Source: Craspedostauros australis (taxonomy: Eukaryota; Bacillariophyta; Bacillariophyceae; Mastogloiales; Achnanthaceae). From it: 64,000 nt of DNA. Made by a program: the position numbers and the translations under genes. A model generated the notes under the pieces. That model worked only from the letters and a program-made list of their open reading frames with translations, did no database searches and was not told where the DNA came from. Positions 1 to 9,727 of the stretch are shown in pieces; within the stretch, counting starts at the first letter, position 1, and every line of letters starts with the position of its first letter. The stretch is taken from contig JAMXDE010000015.1 in the NCBI GenBank assembly GCA_026770025.1, forward strand, positions 248,001 to 312,000, read 5' to 3'.

Positions 1-74
1 CCAAGAACATCAAGTCCGACTTGCAACGTGAACACGAGAAGTCGTACCTTGACACATCGAGAACATTCGAATGA
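1..74 (+). CDS. Copia pol polyprotein, C-terminal 23 codons (partial)
   Basis: The frame entering at base 3 reads into a stop at 72-74. The peptide ends SYLDTSRTFE, matching the end of the 2054-residue polyprotein ending at 44846 with a single visible residue change (KS for KA). In that relative this is the tail that follows the RNase H domain. Nothing further can be said, because the rest of the gene lies outside the window. Confidence 0.85.
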   Translation, partial: KNIKSDLQREHEKSYLDTSRTFE

Positions 75-94
75 TCGAATGCACATAGGAAGGG

Positions 95-884
95 TGTCAA
101 GATGTACATGCGTGTATGTGCATCGTTCACCCGCTATTCTCTTATACTCATGTTTGGACGGCATAACTATGCTCGTGTGGATAGTGAAATGTGATTGCCG
201 AAATCACATCACGAATTTGGACACACGAAAACAATCAGAATTTTGGAAGGAAATTCGTGAACAACGATTTCTGAGAGCATCAGGAATCTCGTCCATCCAT
301 CAACCAACTGAAACATGTGACATCGAGCAAGAATCGATGTACTTCCCAACTAAACCTCAAATGACGATATCCTTGCCAGACCATTGCATCATCAATGGAA
401 TATGGAATCTGGAGGACCATGGAAGGTGACAGCTGACATCGACAGGATGTCATCATGTCACCACGTCATCATCTGTCTCCACATCAGATCAAGAAGGTGA
501 AGATTCAATGACCAAGGGACATTGAGATCGTGGATATACAAGGAGGAGTTGAAGATAAGACATTGGCAATTAATCGTGGAGTTGTGGGCCAGTAGAGAAT
601 GAACTGACGGAGTATCAAATATGGAGCACGTATCGAGCACGGAATATCCCATGGTATGAACATGTAATACCAAGAGAGAGAATACGAGCAATAGCAAGAG
701 AGCATCTTGTGTGCCAACTCATGGTTGGGCAGACCAACGAAAGACTCCAAGAGCATCGGACCAACAGCAGCGACTCCAAGAGCATTGGAGTGCCAACGTA
801 ATGAAATAGCAAACAGAATCGTAACAACAACCATCACCATCTTCCATGATCGCAAGGGTATCCATGAGCGGAACTTGCCAACAC
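95..884 (+). repeat. 3' LTR of copia element A
   Basis: This LTR begins TGTCAAGATG right after the purine tract and ends GCCAACAC. Both ends correspond to the LTRs at 37788-38600 and 44867-45675. It is about 790 bp. It lacks the long GA run seen in those LTRs and has only one copy of the TGTCxAGATGTAC motif at its start, where the others have two. The 5 bp after it (885-889, AGACA) would be one half of a target duplication whose partner is outside the window. Confidence 0.8.
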
Positions 885-1280
885 AGACAACTCCAAGATA
901 TGTGAACCTGGCCTATTAGCACCATCCCCGCTGTGCTGAAACCACTGTGGAGTAAGCCGCCGCTGCAGGACCAACTCCTGGCACAAATCATTTGGGTTCA
1001 GGCCATGCGGCAAGGCCTCTGCAATGCTGCACCTCCAGCCATGAAGGTGCTCCTCAACTGGATGCGTACCCACTGCAGGCAAGCCCAAGTGCCTGCCCCA
1101 CACAGCCTGATGACGCCAACGCAGGCAGCCCGCCCGCACCATTGACCTACACATGCCACCGACTAAGACACTACACAGCATTAGATCCGTTCCTGCTATG
1201 TGCGCCCACGTAGAATAAACGAGGCGAAATGAAAGCGCCCCTGGTGCATGACTTAACAGTTATCATCAGTGTGGTATATA
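885..1280 (+). mobile_element. LINE fragment B (ORF2 C-terminus and 3' UTR)
   Basis: A decayed translation here aligns with the last ~70 codons of the LINE ORF2 ending at 31276. Shared features include a PLW block, WVQAM and a KVL-NWM block. The 3' UTR also matches: AATAAA (1214-1219), a GCGCC-type hairpin at 1235-1247, TAACAGTTA at 1254-1262 and a TATATAT end. An in-frame TGA lies in the first codons, so it is dead. Homology starts right at the end of copia LTR A, so copia A probably inserted into this LINE copy. 5' truncation at that exact base is the alternative. Confidence 0.75.
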
Positions 1281-2421
1281 TGGATGTATGTGTTGTTGGT
1301 GTCGATTGGTTGGCAAAACTTGGGTGCTTTGCCTTGCGTGCTTGTTGTTTCATTGTCGATCCCACTGTCACACAAGCTACATACTTGCTCCGCAGATGAA
1401 GGTGAGTTGAAAGGAAGGGAGGAGGCAGCATTGATTGGCAGTCTTGTCAACGAGTGTCTTCATGTTTGTGTTGAGGGTCGGGTGTGGATCATAACACACA
1501 AGAATCCAACGTTCTTGGTCATCGCTAACGACATGAATGGCTCACAGACCAAAGCATGTAGTTTTTGGCATTATCGTCCCTATTTTTGTGTACTGGTTGA
1601 TGTTTGGACAGAAAGCAACAAGAAGAGGCAGGAATCATGTGGTGATTGGCGCACAGAAGATGCGAAAAGAGATTGATCCGAACAGTCGAATCAACCATTT
1701 TCCTTCAGAATTGGAAAAAAACGCGAAACCATTGTTGGTACCATGCGGAAACGAGCCGTTTGATGAAAAAGTGCGGGACCTGACACATGACGAACGTGCG
1801 CGAGGAGTGTTGGACGAATCGCAAAAATAAGTCTTGTTTGAGAAATCCGCCGCAGCTGTCGTGGGAAAAACACGAATCGTGACGACACATGGGCATTGCG
1901 AAGACCTTAATCCTCGCGAAAGTGAGGATCTCCATCGCGAACACTCAAGTCTCCAAAACGGGGTTCCCCCTGGAAGACGGACCACGCATAGGCTAGTGGT
2001 GGCGCTTTCCGGGGTAGTCGGCAGGCGCGCGCGCGAACCGAACTGAGTCGAAGCAGGCGACGTCAAAAAATGGACACAGACGACTACGAACTGGCCAATG
2101 AAAACGCTGTGTTGATTGCGCACATTTCCCCTACGCGTGGAAGTTCGCTTTTGGCAGGACTCAGAATTGGATGCCGTTTCCGATTTGGGGCACCAAATCG
2201 AAGTTGAAGTTCAATTTCCGAGGGGGAAGTTCGGATCCCGCCCCCCTCAGAAGTGTCTCTATCAGGTTATTTTGTACCGTGGGACTGAATAATCCGAATG
2301 CGAGAATCCTCTAGTCCCGGCAAAAGATACCAATTCCAGGCGCAAACCAACAACAGCCATTCATTTTGTGTTACTTCCAAAGTTTTGGTCGTGGTTGTCG
2401 TTGTCGTTGTCGTTGACTTTT
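1281..2421. other. Unassigned spacer between LINE fragment B and copia element C
   Basis: No recognisable gene is seen. A short ATG-initiated frame at 1537-1830 (97 residues, basic in its middle) resembles nothing I know and is probably chance. A (GTTGTC)n-like run lies at about 2386-2415, just before the presumed left end of element C. A short direct duplication (CACTAACCAGGTC) occurs just beyond it, at about 2475 and 2506. Confidence 0.4.
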
Positions 2422-2699
2422 TGTTCAGATTTAGTGCCAATTCACGAATCTGGCCGGATCCGAACGAGCAAGCCCACTAACCAGGTCTTTTTTAGGCCAA
2501 AGTTCACTAACCAGGTCGTTTTGGCGCCTGGCACGATGATTGGATGACTGAAATGGTCGGCGTATCACTGCGACAGCATTGAAAATGTTAGTTTAGCCAC
2601 GAAGTGAACACATCAACCATTTCCCTGTTGGACAGCGTAGAGTACTCTAGGTTATGATGTTGTCGATGAATCCTGTTGAGCAGAGGGTCGAATCAGCTA

Positions 2700-3490
2700 T
2701 TATCGATTGCATGCTGACATTGCCATTGGCATGTACCGACCTTGGAATGGTCTACATCCAACTGCAAGGAGTTTCAGACTACATGTAGTCCATTCCTGCG
2801 ATACCGTTCGGTCACTGTGTGTACTGTGTTGGTCATATGTGCATACAAAAGGTCAAGCATACTTGATTGTAACAACCCCACAACTCCAAGCACACTCCAT
2901 GGGGTACAGCCACGAAGTTTGAGGTCTTGGATCCTTCTGGAAGGTACTCATACCGATGGATCTGGATATCATGGCGTCTTGTGTGTGGCAGTACTGTGAG
3001 CTACGCATCAAACGACATCTTGATCTGTAGATTTAAGTCCTTCCCACATGGATCTATCACTTTGAACTCAATATTCGTACACTTTGGAGGAGATTCGGAG
3101 TCATCGAAGTGTTGGATTGGAGTATGATTGACATTTTGTATGCACACATGCTCAGAACGTTGTACAGCGCAATGCGTACCGTTCAGTACTGCTTGGTATC
3201 AGCATCCATAGAATTGGATCCCTTCTAAACTGATCTAGGACTTCAAACTGGGTGACCGCACTTTTTGGAGTGTGCTTGGAGTTGTCCAGTTGATTGAATC
3301 TCTGAAAGCGGCCTGTGCAATGCATTGGTATGCATAATGCTGTACAAGGTGATGCGTACCGTGCAGTCTTGTCCAATGCAGAACTGCGTGATATCAGCAT
3401 CCATATATTTCGATAACTTCCAGACGGATCTAACACTGCAGGCTCCATGGTCGTACTCTTGGGAGTGTGCTTGGAGTGGTGCGGTTGGTA
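2700..3490 (+). repeat. Diverged repeats in the 5' part of element C
   Basis: Two diverged units, about 3161-3290 and 3340-3485, share GATGCGTACCGT-like, ATCAGCATCCATA and GGAGTGTGCTTGGAGT blocks in the same order. The exact 16-mer GGAGTGTGCTTGGAGT is at 3267-3282 and 3462-3477, and its reverse complement is at 2883-2898. A TGGTATCAG sequence at 3194 resembles the primer-binding site of many copia elements, but it lies inside the repeat, so I do not rely on it. Confidence 0.5.
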
Positions 3491-5188
3491 TCAATCTACA
3501 TTGGTTGAAGCTCAAAGACTTCAACAACAACATCAAGAAGCTGAACAACCACGTTCGCAACCAAGTCTTCACTCTCCAGTCCAAAGGCGAAACACTTGGC
3601 TGCAAAGTCACCTTTGCACTCATCACTGTATAAAACACATCATACAATGAGGAGTTTGTCAGCCGCATCCAGCGCTGCAGCGACTGCGGTACTCCAGACT
3701 ACATCAGTCTCATGAATACTGCTGAGACCAAGTACCAGAGCGTGGTCAATGCCAGCACATGGAACTGCCTTTCTTGCGACAAGCAGCTCCTTGCTCTCTG
3801 AGCCAAGACGAAGCAGCTCAAATTGTCACTCACCAAATCATCCAGCAAGCAAGCAAACAACAAGAATGACAACCAAGGGACAGCTTACCACAAGGCAGCA
3901 ACCACCCTCTTGCCAATCAAGATCCACCAAAGGGCAACAACCCCAGGCACTTTTCCATCAGGGAACCACCTTCCACTGGTGTGACAACCACAAGGCATGG
4001 GGCAAGGACAAGACATCCAACTGTCACACCTGATCTGGCAAGCATGCTGAATCCTCCAGGAAGAAGTGCTTGTATGACAAGAAATCGTCCTCATCCAAAT
4101 CCGCCAAGGTACACACCAAGTCAGCTCCTCACGTCCACTTCGACGACGGCAATGGAAACTTCAACAGTAGTCAGCATTCCGCTCCCAGCAATGGAAACAT
4201 CAGCGAGAACTGACATGTCAGCACGCCCATCCAGTCAACGTTATCAGTCACAGAACTGCAAGGCACCTCTGCGATGCAGATGGCATTGCATTGGATGGGT
4301 GATGTGCCAATCGGAATCGACACTTGCATGTTGGCCACAGTCTCTGGACAATGCGGCAACTTCAACAACAATCTTCAACCTATCCATGGTATGACCATAC
4401 AAGGGGTTGGAGGGTCCATCCCCATCCAATCCAAGGGCACACTGTCATGGACAATACTTGACAATGATGGCAGGCCACTGCGGATTAAGATATCCAATGC
4501 TTACTACGCGCCACGGCTTCGCATCCATCTGTTCTGTCTGCAGCAATGGTCTGACCAAGGTCCTCGCAATCACCACTGCAGGCACCTGCGTACCTGCACG
4601 ACATACGGCAACTACACTGTCCTGCGCTCCTCACGTCGCAAGGTCACAGTATATCATCATCCAGGCATCAACCTGCCTTTGACGTCTGTCGCCAACACCA
4701 AGTGACATGCGCCAGCATTCCTTGCTACTTCCAGTCCTCCAAGCAACTCTGAACTTCTCAACATCAACAATGTCCCCGATGACATGATGGAGGTTCACGA
4801 AGATCCCAAGCTCGCCAATTTGAGGCCCGATACTCTCCAAGACAACAACACACTGGTCCGTGATCAGTTGGCAACACATCCTGTTGGTGCGTCTGACGCA
4901 CAAGGACAGCTACTCCGGTGGCATCATCACTTGGGACACCTACCCTTCCGTGTCTTGCGCAACATGGCGTCACACAGCATCATACCACGACACTTGGCCA
5001 AGGCCGAGTTCCCTCTCTGCTCTGGGTGCATCTATGGCAAAGCCGTCCGTCGGTGCAGGCCAAACCATATCATGCACGTTGTCAAACGAGCGCGATTCCC
5101 AGGGCATATAGTGTCAGTCGACCAGATCGTCTCTCGCCAGCCTGGGGTGCTTCCGCAGCAAAACGGCACGCACACCTGGTCGCGATAC
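3490..5188 (+). pseudogene. Element C gag-protease-integrase N-terminus, broken
   Basis: Short frames join into a copia-like order. First comes a gag-like stretch (3490-3780, helical and Lys/Asn-rich). A FHWCDNHKAW motif at about 3970-4000 follows, related to the FHWCAKCRHW zinc motif of element E. A protease-like region lies at about 4290-4520, where the expected D-S/T-G-A triad reads DTCML. Then comes the integrase zinc-binding HH-CC motif (HHHLGH...CSGCIYGK, about 4922-5040) and the first integrase aspartate (SVDQIV, about 5116). Multiple stops and frame changes break it. The last codon before the inserted transposon is complete and in frame with 11931. Confidence 0.65.
5185..5188 (+). repeat. 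Target-site duplication ATAC, left copy
   Basis: The last four bases of element C before the transposon are ATAC, and the first four after it (11927-11930) are ATAC. Keeping one copy restores an open integrase frame across the junction (W-S-R-Y then T-C-V-T). Confidence 0.8.
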
Positions 5189-5226
5189 GAGCCCCTCGAG
5201 CGAGTCGACCAACTGTTTGAAATGAA
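5189..5226 (+). repeat. Left terminal inverted repeat of transposon D
   Basis: These 38 bases are the exact reverse complement of 11889-11926. Weaker inverted similarity continues to about 5360, paired with about 11755-11888. Shared blocks include an AT-rich TTTAAAACTAA stretch, AATCCT, and a TTTTATGGA...GATGTG block. Confidence 0.9.
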
Positions 5227-7032
5227 CTTCCATACTTTTTTCCTCCGATTTAAAACTAAGCATATACTCGCAATCCTTATAGATCTAAAACATATACTGA
5301 TCCATTTTGGTTCTGCTATTGCTCCTATTTTATGTTTTATGGACCGATGGATGTGCATATTTTCCGATCTCTTTCGGGTTTCAGCCTTTTGCCTACGACT
5401 ACTTCGATCCAACTTAACCCTTTGCTGTTCTTCGTTTCAGCAAGTTTGTTCCGATTTTGAATTGTTTAGTTTCTTTTGAGGCGTTCTGATCAGACCAACC
5501 AACCCCTCGTCCACCATAACACTAGTTGTAGAGTCCTGGGAGAAGCGGCGGGTGCGCGTTTGCATCCATTCTATCCAGTGTTTGCATGATCCGTGATCTA
5601 CGTCACCCAACTGGCTGCTGCGTCATGAACCACCAATCACAGCACGATGTGAATCATCATCAGCTGCGTTTCGTCGTGACGGAATGGTCGAGTTGCGTTG
5701 GTACTCTCGAAGTGTTTTGTGTCAGGCTTCTTTCGTACATTCGGTACAATTGTTGGTTGTTACCGCACCCCCCAAGATGTGACGCCGGTCGGGAGCGCAA
5801 AACTCGACACAACCACATGACGATGGTGGAAAACAAAAAAAAATCCACAACGGCCGTCCAACGGCATCCTCGGCGCCGCACCAACAAGCGGTCCACCGAC
5901 AAATCCAAGCACATCGCCGTCACCGCCATGCAACCCTTGGTGGGTGGACGAGCGGAGGCTGCGAGAGCGGTTGATTTGGGGCCGCCGCAGGCCTCCGCGC
6001 AAACGTCTCAAGATTGCGGCAAATTGGCTCGTTGGATGTAGCCTGTGTACTCCATGCACAGGCCACACCAACACCTACAAATGGGCAAGGCACATCCAAG
6101 AGGGCATCGCCAACGCGCCCACAAAGTCTCAGGCTCGGGGAGGCCCAGGAAGGCATCCGCGCGGAGGAATCAGTGGAGGGCAAGAGTTTTGTTGGGTGGA
6201 TCGTGGCGAACCTGCCATGTGACTTTGGCAGTGAGGGGGCAGCATCATCAAGCTGCCCAATCTCCAAGTCACCCATACAAGCCCCGTGCGTCATCGCCTG
6301 AAGATGCACGTCGCGAAGTTTGGGCTGCTCCAATGGTCTGGAAGAGGCTGCGGCATGGAATGAGTGCCAACAGGTCTTTTTTTTGTGGGCCACCCCAAAA
6401 CAACAGTGGCATCACCAAATGGAGGTGTACCATCGGGACCATCCATGCCCAGCCCCCTCTGGATGCATTGTCGTGTTGCCAGGGAGTGTGGGTATGCACG
6501 AGGGGCACGTGGAGAGGATGAAAGGGTCATGTGGATGAGGTATGGATCTGTATCCATGCCACAACCGGCTTGCAAATCGTTTTTCGAAATTGCTCTTTTC
6601 AGTGTATTGACACATTTGGATATGCAATGTGGCAGAAACGTTCTGTCCTTCATGGGGTGGATAGATGGGGAGTATACAGAGCGAATGGTATGCACAGTTT
6701 GTCAATATAACAAGATGATGATGATGATCATGGGTGCTGAGGGGAGGGCAACATTGCTTGTTCAAATTTTTCAATCCACCACGCAACTGTGTGGTGGGCC
6801 AACATGAAATTAAAAATAGCTTCTATGTCAATTTAACTTCAATATTCTGAATAAACGATAGTCAGGCGTATGAATGCACTGTTTAGATTTGATTGTAAAC
6901 GATGTGTTGTTGATATATAGCATGATAAGCAGATATTTGGATGGTTTTGGGGTGGGCTCTAGATAGTCTACGTATCACGACCCATCACCCACAAAACTCC
7001 ACAACTCGTGTTATCGCGTCGAAGCACCCCCA
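5227..7032. other. Left non-coding arm of transposon D
   Basis: AT-rich subterminal DNA (to about 5480) is followed by GC-richer DNA to about 6550 and AT-rich DNA again to the 3' end of the transposase frame. Several plus-strand frames of 90-160 codons overlap at 5586-6520. One has a basic Arg/Lys-rich stretch near 5860-5930. None carries a domain I can name, and their phases compete, so I do not call a gene. The 3' UTR of the transposase presumably lies just left of 7033. AT-rich sequence with AATAAA is seen at 6850-6855 on the plus strand. Confidence 0.35.
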
Positions 7033-8241
7033 TCACAAAATTTTCGTCTCATCATCCCACACAGCCTCACTTTCTGTGTTGGCCTTCATTGTGTGAGCAT
7101 CACACCACCTCTGATTCTCCAATTGCTCTTCTTCTCTCTGCAACTCCTCTTCTCTCTGCTCTTCCTCTGTTTTCGCTGGTGCATTGTGGATTGCCACAAT
7201 TGCGGATGCTGCTGTTGCTTTGTTTGTTGTGTTGGTTTCTGTCTTGGTGAGCACAGCCTCCTGGTTTTGTTTGCGTTGCTTGGCACTGTACGCTGCAAAC
7301 AGCGACGCTTTCACGCGCATGGGATTTGCATGCAGTTGTACGTACCAGTCAGTTTTGGTCCTGTTGTCGTCCATCAATTGCTCGTGTGCTTCGTGTTCGG
7401 ATGGTCTGTTTTTCGGGTCCTTCGCGGACGCTTCACTGATGTCCTTCAATTTGTCCGCGATATAGTCTGGTAGTTTCGCGTTGATCCGTGTGGTTTTGCT
7501 CGCCCAGCCTGGCACTGCGAGTGGTGGGTGTTCAGTTTCGGCGGTCTGGTCTTGTAGTGCTGTGGTGTGATCGGATGGTAGATGTTGTTGTCCGTCTGCG
7601 ATGGCTTTGCCGAACGCAAGCCCCTTGCTCTCTGCTGCTGTGCGCCCGAGTTTTCGCGTCTTGTCCGTCTTCCTGAATGATTCGGACGTGATCGGCAGCT
7701 TGTCGGACGTGAACGTTCTACAATCGATGACACCCAACTCGTTGATGATCCACCCTCCCCATTCGGTGCTCTTCACCACAACATCTTCTGTGATTCCAGA
7801 TGCAGCCACCAACCGCGCCTGGTCATCGTCGTACTTCACCTCGTGAGTCATGCGTACCTGTTGCCCACTTGCGCGGAATCGTCGTTTTGGTGCACCAGGC
7901 AGCGTGGTGATGTTGCCTGCCAGGAGCGCCGCGTTGACAAGTACCGTTGTCGTGCCTGCGATGTTACCGGCTTGGAGCGCGAGGAAGACTTGGAACGGGG
8001 TCTTGATGTCCTTGCCACTTTGCACGTATTTTCGCAGTACACGGGTGATGTACGCGAAGTGGGTGTCCAGCATGCTCTTACCAGTTTGGGCCTCCGTGTA
8101 GATCCACGCGATGATTTTGGCCGCCTTTCGTGTCGCAAGGTTCTTGTTGAGTACCGATGTGATGAGCGCGATGTGCTTGTGACTGGCGAAGCAACACGCG
8201 TTATCGCTCTGTAGGATGATTTCAGTCACGGATGGGTGCAT
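7033..8241 (-). CDS. Sola-like transposase, C-terminal part (second Asp onward)
   Basis: A 402-codon frame opens at ATG 8241. It begins M-H-P-S-V-T-E-I-I and then has QSDNA, the usual setting of the second catalytic aspartate of a DDE transposase (Asp13 here). The tail is charged, with a Glu/Gln-rich coiled-coil-like stretch near residues 360-385. It overlaps the previous frame by 16 bp in the -1 phase. The natural protein is probably a fusion made by a frameshift, because upstream residues in this phase (K-V-K-D) join smoothly to the ATG. Alternatively a one-base indel broke an originally single frame. The third acidic residue could not be assigned with confidence. Confidence 0.6.
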   Translation of the reverse strand: MHPSVTEIILQSDNACCFASHKHIALITSVLNKNLATRKAAKIIAWIYTEAQTGKSMLDTHFAYITRVLRKYVQSGKDIKTPFQVFLALQAGNIAGTTTVLVNAALLAGNITTLPGAPKRRFRASGQQVRMTHEVKYDDDQARLVAASGITEDVVVKSTEWGGWIINELGVIDCRTFTSDKLPITSESFRKTDKTRKLGRTAAESKGLAFGKAIADGQQHLPSDHTTALQDQTAETEHPPLAVPGWASKTTRINAKLPDYIADKLKDISEASAKDPKNRPSEHEAHEQLMDDNRTKTDWYVQLHANPMRVKASLFAAYSAKQRKQNQEAVLTKTETNTTNKATAASAIVAIHNAPAKTEEEQREEELQREEEQLENQRWCDAHTMKANTESEAVWDDETKIL

Positions 8242-9080
8242 GTCTTTGACCTTTTTTGCACGATCTCAAGTAGTCCACCAACTTGAAGTGTGTCTTGCGT
8301 CGGTCTTCCATCGACCACAATATCGATGAACCGATAAGTGAAAATGTCGTTGCGACACGTGATGACCATTGCCCCAAGCAGTGACATTCCCTTCTTCCCC
8401 CAATATTCTTGTTGGGCTTCGCCTTGGCCTGTTGGTAGAATTTTTTGCTTATGGTCGAGTACCACATAGGCTCTTTCAGGCTTTTCGTTGAGCTGGGATT
8501 GATAAAAGGCGATTTGTCCGAATTGCACTTTGGCACGCACTTTGTGAGCCATGTAGTTAACAATTTCATTGGCGAATCCCGGGGCCGCTGCAAGCATTGA
8601 TTCCAATTCGTCATTGTGTTCTGCGAGTTCGTTGTCCTTAAGCATTTTGACAAAAGGAACAAAACGATCATTCACAAATCGCATTGTTGATCCACAACGG
8701 TTGCATACTTTACGTGGTTGTTCGCTTGCAGTGGTGGGAGAAGTGTCATTTGTGACAGTGGTTTTCTTCTTGCTCTTGTGCTTGTTGGTGCGTGGTTTGC
8801 GTTGGTTGGTTGATGTGGCTGCTCCCTTCTTCGCCTTTTTGGTGGTGAGAGCGAACATGGCCGAATGCATTGGATCGTCGCACTGAAGCTGCATGTGGGA
8901 GGCGGTGAACTCCCATTTGAGGAACACAACAAGCAGTTCGAGTGCATGCAAGAGAGAATCGGCCGTGCGCACATAAGGCGCGATGACGTCATCGGGCTCA
9001 TCGTTGTCGTTGTCGCTCTTTGTTAGGAATTGAGGGTACGACTTTGTCGGAATACCCGTGATTGCCGCACCTCCCAACAT
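8226..9080 (-). CDS. Sola-like transposase, middle part (zinc motif and first Asp)
   Basis: A 284-codon frame opens at ATG 9080. Near residues 50-75 is a C/H-containing block (QLQCDDPMH), then a Lys-rich linker, then CNRCG (about residue 130). The probable first catalytic residue, Asp209, lies in VVLDHKQK, followed by a Q-E-Y-W-G-K-K-G-M-S block. This order (Cys pair, long helix, D-x-K-x-K, then G-K-x-G) is what I recall of Sola transposases. The frame ends at a TGA just after a six-A run, and the remainder continues in the -1 frame. A TATA-like sequence lies about 60 bp upstream, so this part could also be transcribed separately from the upstream frame. Confidence 0.6.
   Translation of the reverse strand: MLGGAAITGIPTKSYPQFLTKSDNDNDEPDDVIAPYVRTADSLLHALELLVVFLKWEFTASHMQLQCDDPMHSAMFALTTKKAKKGAATSTNQRKPRTNKHKSKKKTTVTNDTSPTTASEQPRKVCNRCGSTMRFVNDRFVPFVKMLKDNELAEHNDELESMLAAAPGFANEIVNYMAHKVRAKVQFGQIAFYQSQLNEKPERAYVVLDHKQKILPTGQGEAQQEYWGKKGMSLLGAMVITCRNDIFTYRFIDIVVDGRPTQDTLQVGGLLEIVQKRSKTCTHP
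8250..8258 (-). other. Candidate -1 frameshift site
   Basis: On the minus strand the zero frame reads CAA AAA AGG. Slipping back one base lets the P-site codon re-pair perfectly (AAA to AAA) and opens the C-terminal transposase frame. The stop of the zero frame lies 14 codons after the site, at most. A simple one-base change in the A run of a dead copy would look identical. Confidence 0.4.
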
Positions 9081-9727
9081 TGTTCGTCACAGCTTTGAAT
9101 ATTATTCGTCACATGTTCTGAGACTATTTGTCACACCTTTATATGCCAGGTCAATATGACTATGACTAAGGGTACGGACGCGATTGATACCTGTACCACC
9201 GTGAGGAAGATAGCCTGTCCTCTGGTAACGTAAGGACGACACCCATGGCAGATCAGGAGGTCCCGATACCAAGCCAACCATGGCAAACATGCAGACGACG
9301 ACGTTGATCAGAACGGCAAGTCCATGGGCAGGTGACGCACCTTCTTCAGAGGACAGCACGCGCCCCTCCTGCGGACAAGAACATCCGCAGGTTTGGAACA
9401 TCAGAAAGGATCAGAACAACCGCAGGTTTGGAACATCACCAAAGGTGACATCGACCATGAGACGATGGTGTCATGAGATCAATGACGGAAACATGAGATA
9501 GGCAAGAGCTCAAGACTGCAGATCCCTACCATGCAAGCGTAGACAGCTACGACGATGCAGAGACAAGGAAGCAAGAACAGAGCATGATGAATGAAGAGAG
9601 AAGCACCTAAGAGACAACAGGATGCCCCGTGTCGCCACCGCGACAGATGCCTGCCATGAAGACGAAATCGGAAGAGAAAGTGAGATTGTGCTCACAGTTC
9701 TAAAACAGTACAGTTTCTAACAGCAGA
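9081..9727 (-). other. Spacer between transposase parts: intron, promoter or inserted solo LTR
   Basis: This 647-bp stretch separates two halves of what looks like one protein. It holds a TATA-like CATATAAAGG (minus strand, about 9137-9146) and three TTYGTCAC motifs at an exact 22-bp step. A repeated 19-mer (CCGCAGGTTTGGAACATCA) occurs at about 9386 and 9419. In the minus sense its edges read TGTTAGAAAC ... GACGAACA, like TG...CA LTR ends, but no matching flanking duplication is visible. GTTAGT near 9738 could be a splice donor with AAAG acceptors after 9060. Confidence 0.4.

Larger units (their letters stand above)
1..884 (+). mobile_element. Copia element A, 3' end only (pol C-terminus plus 3' LTR)
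   Basis: The window opens inside the last codons of a copia polyprotein. They are nearly identical to the C-terminus of the complete element at 37788-45675. A polypurine tract (about 87-94) and an LTR follow, in the same order as in the complete copy. Only this edge of the element is inside the window. Its LTR is clearly related to, but more divergent than, the two LTRs of the complete element, so it is a sister copy and not a product of the same insertion. Confidence 0.9.

Noticed and set aside
5586..6520. Second protein gene in transposon D
   Set aside because: Overlapping plus and minus frames of similar length with competing phases and no domain; not supported.
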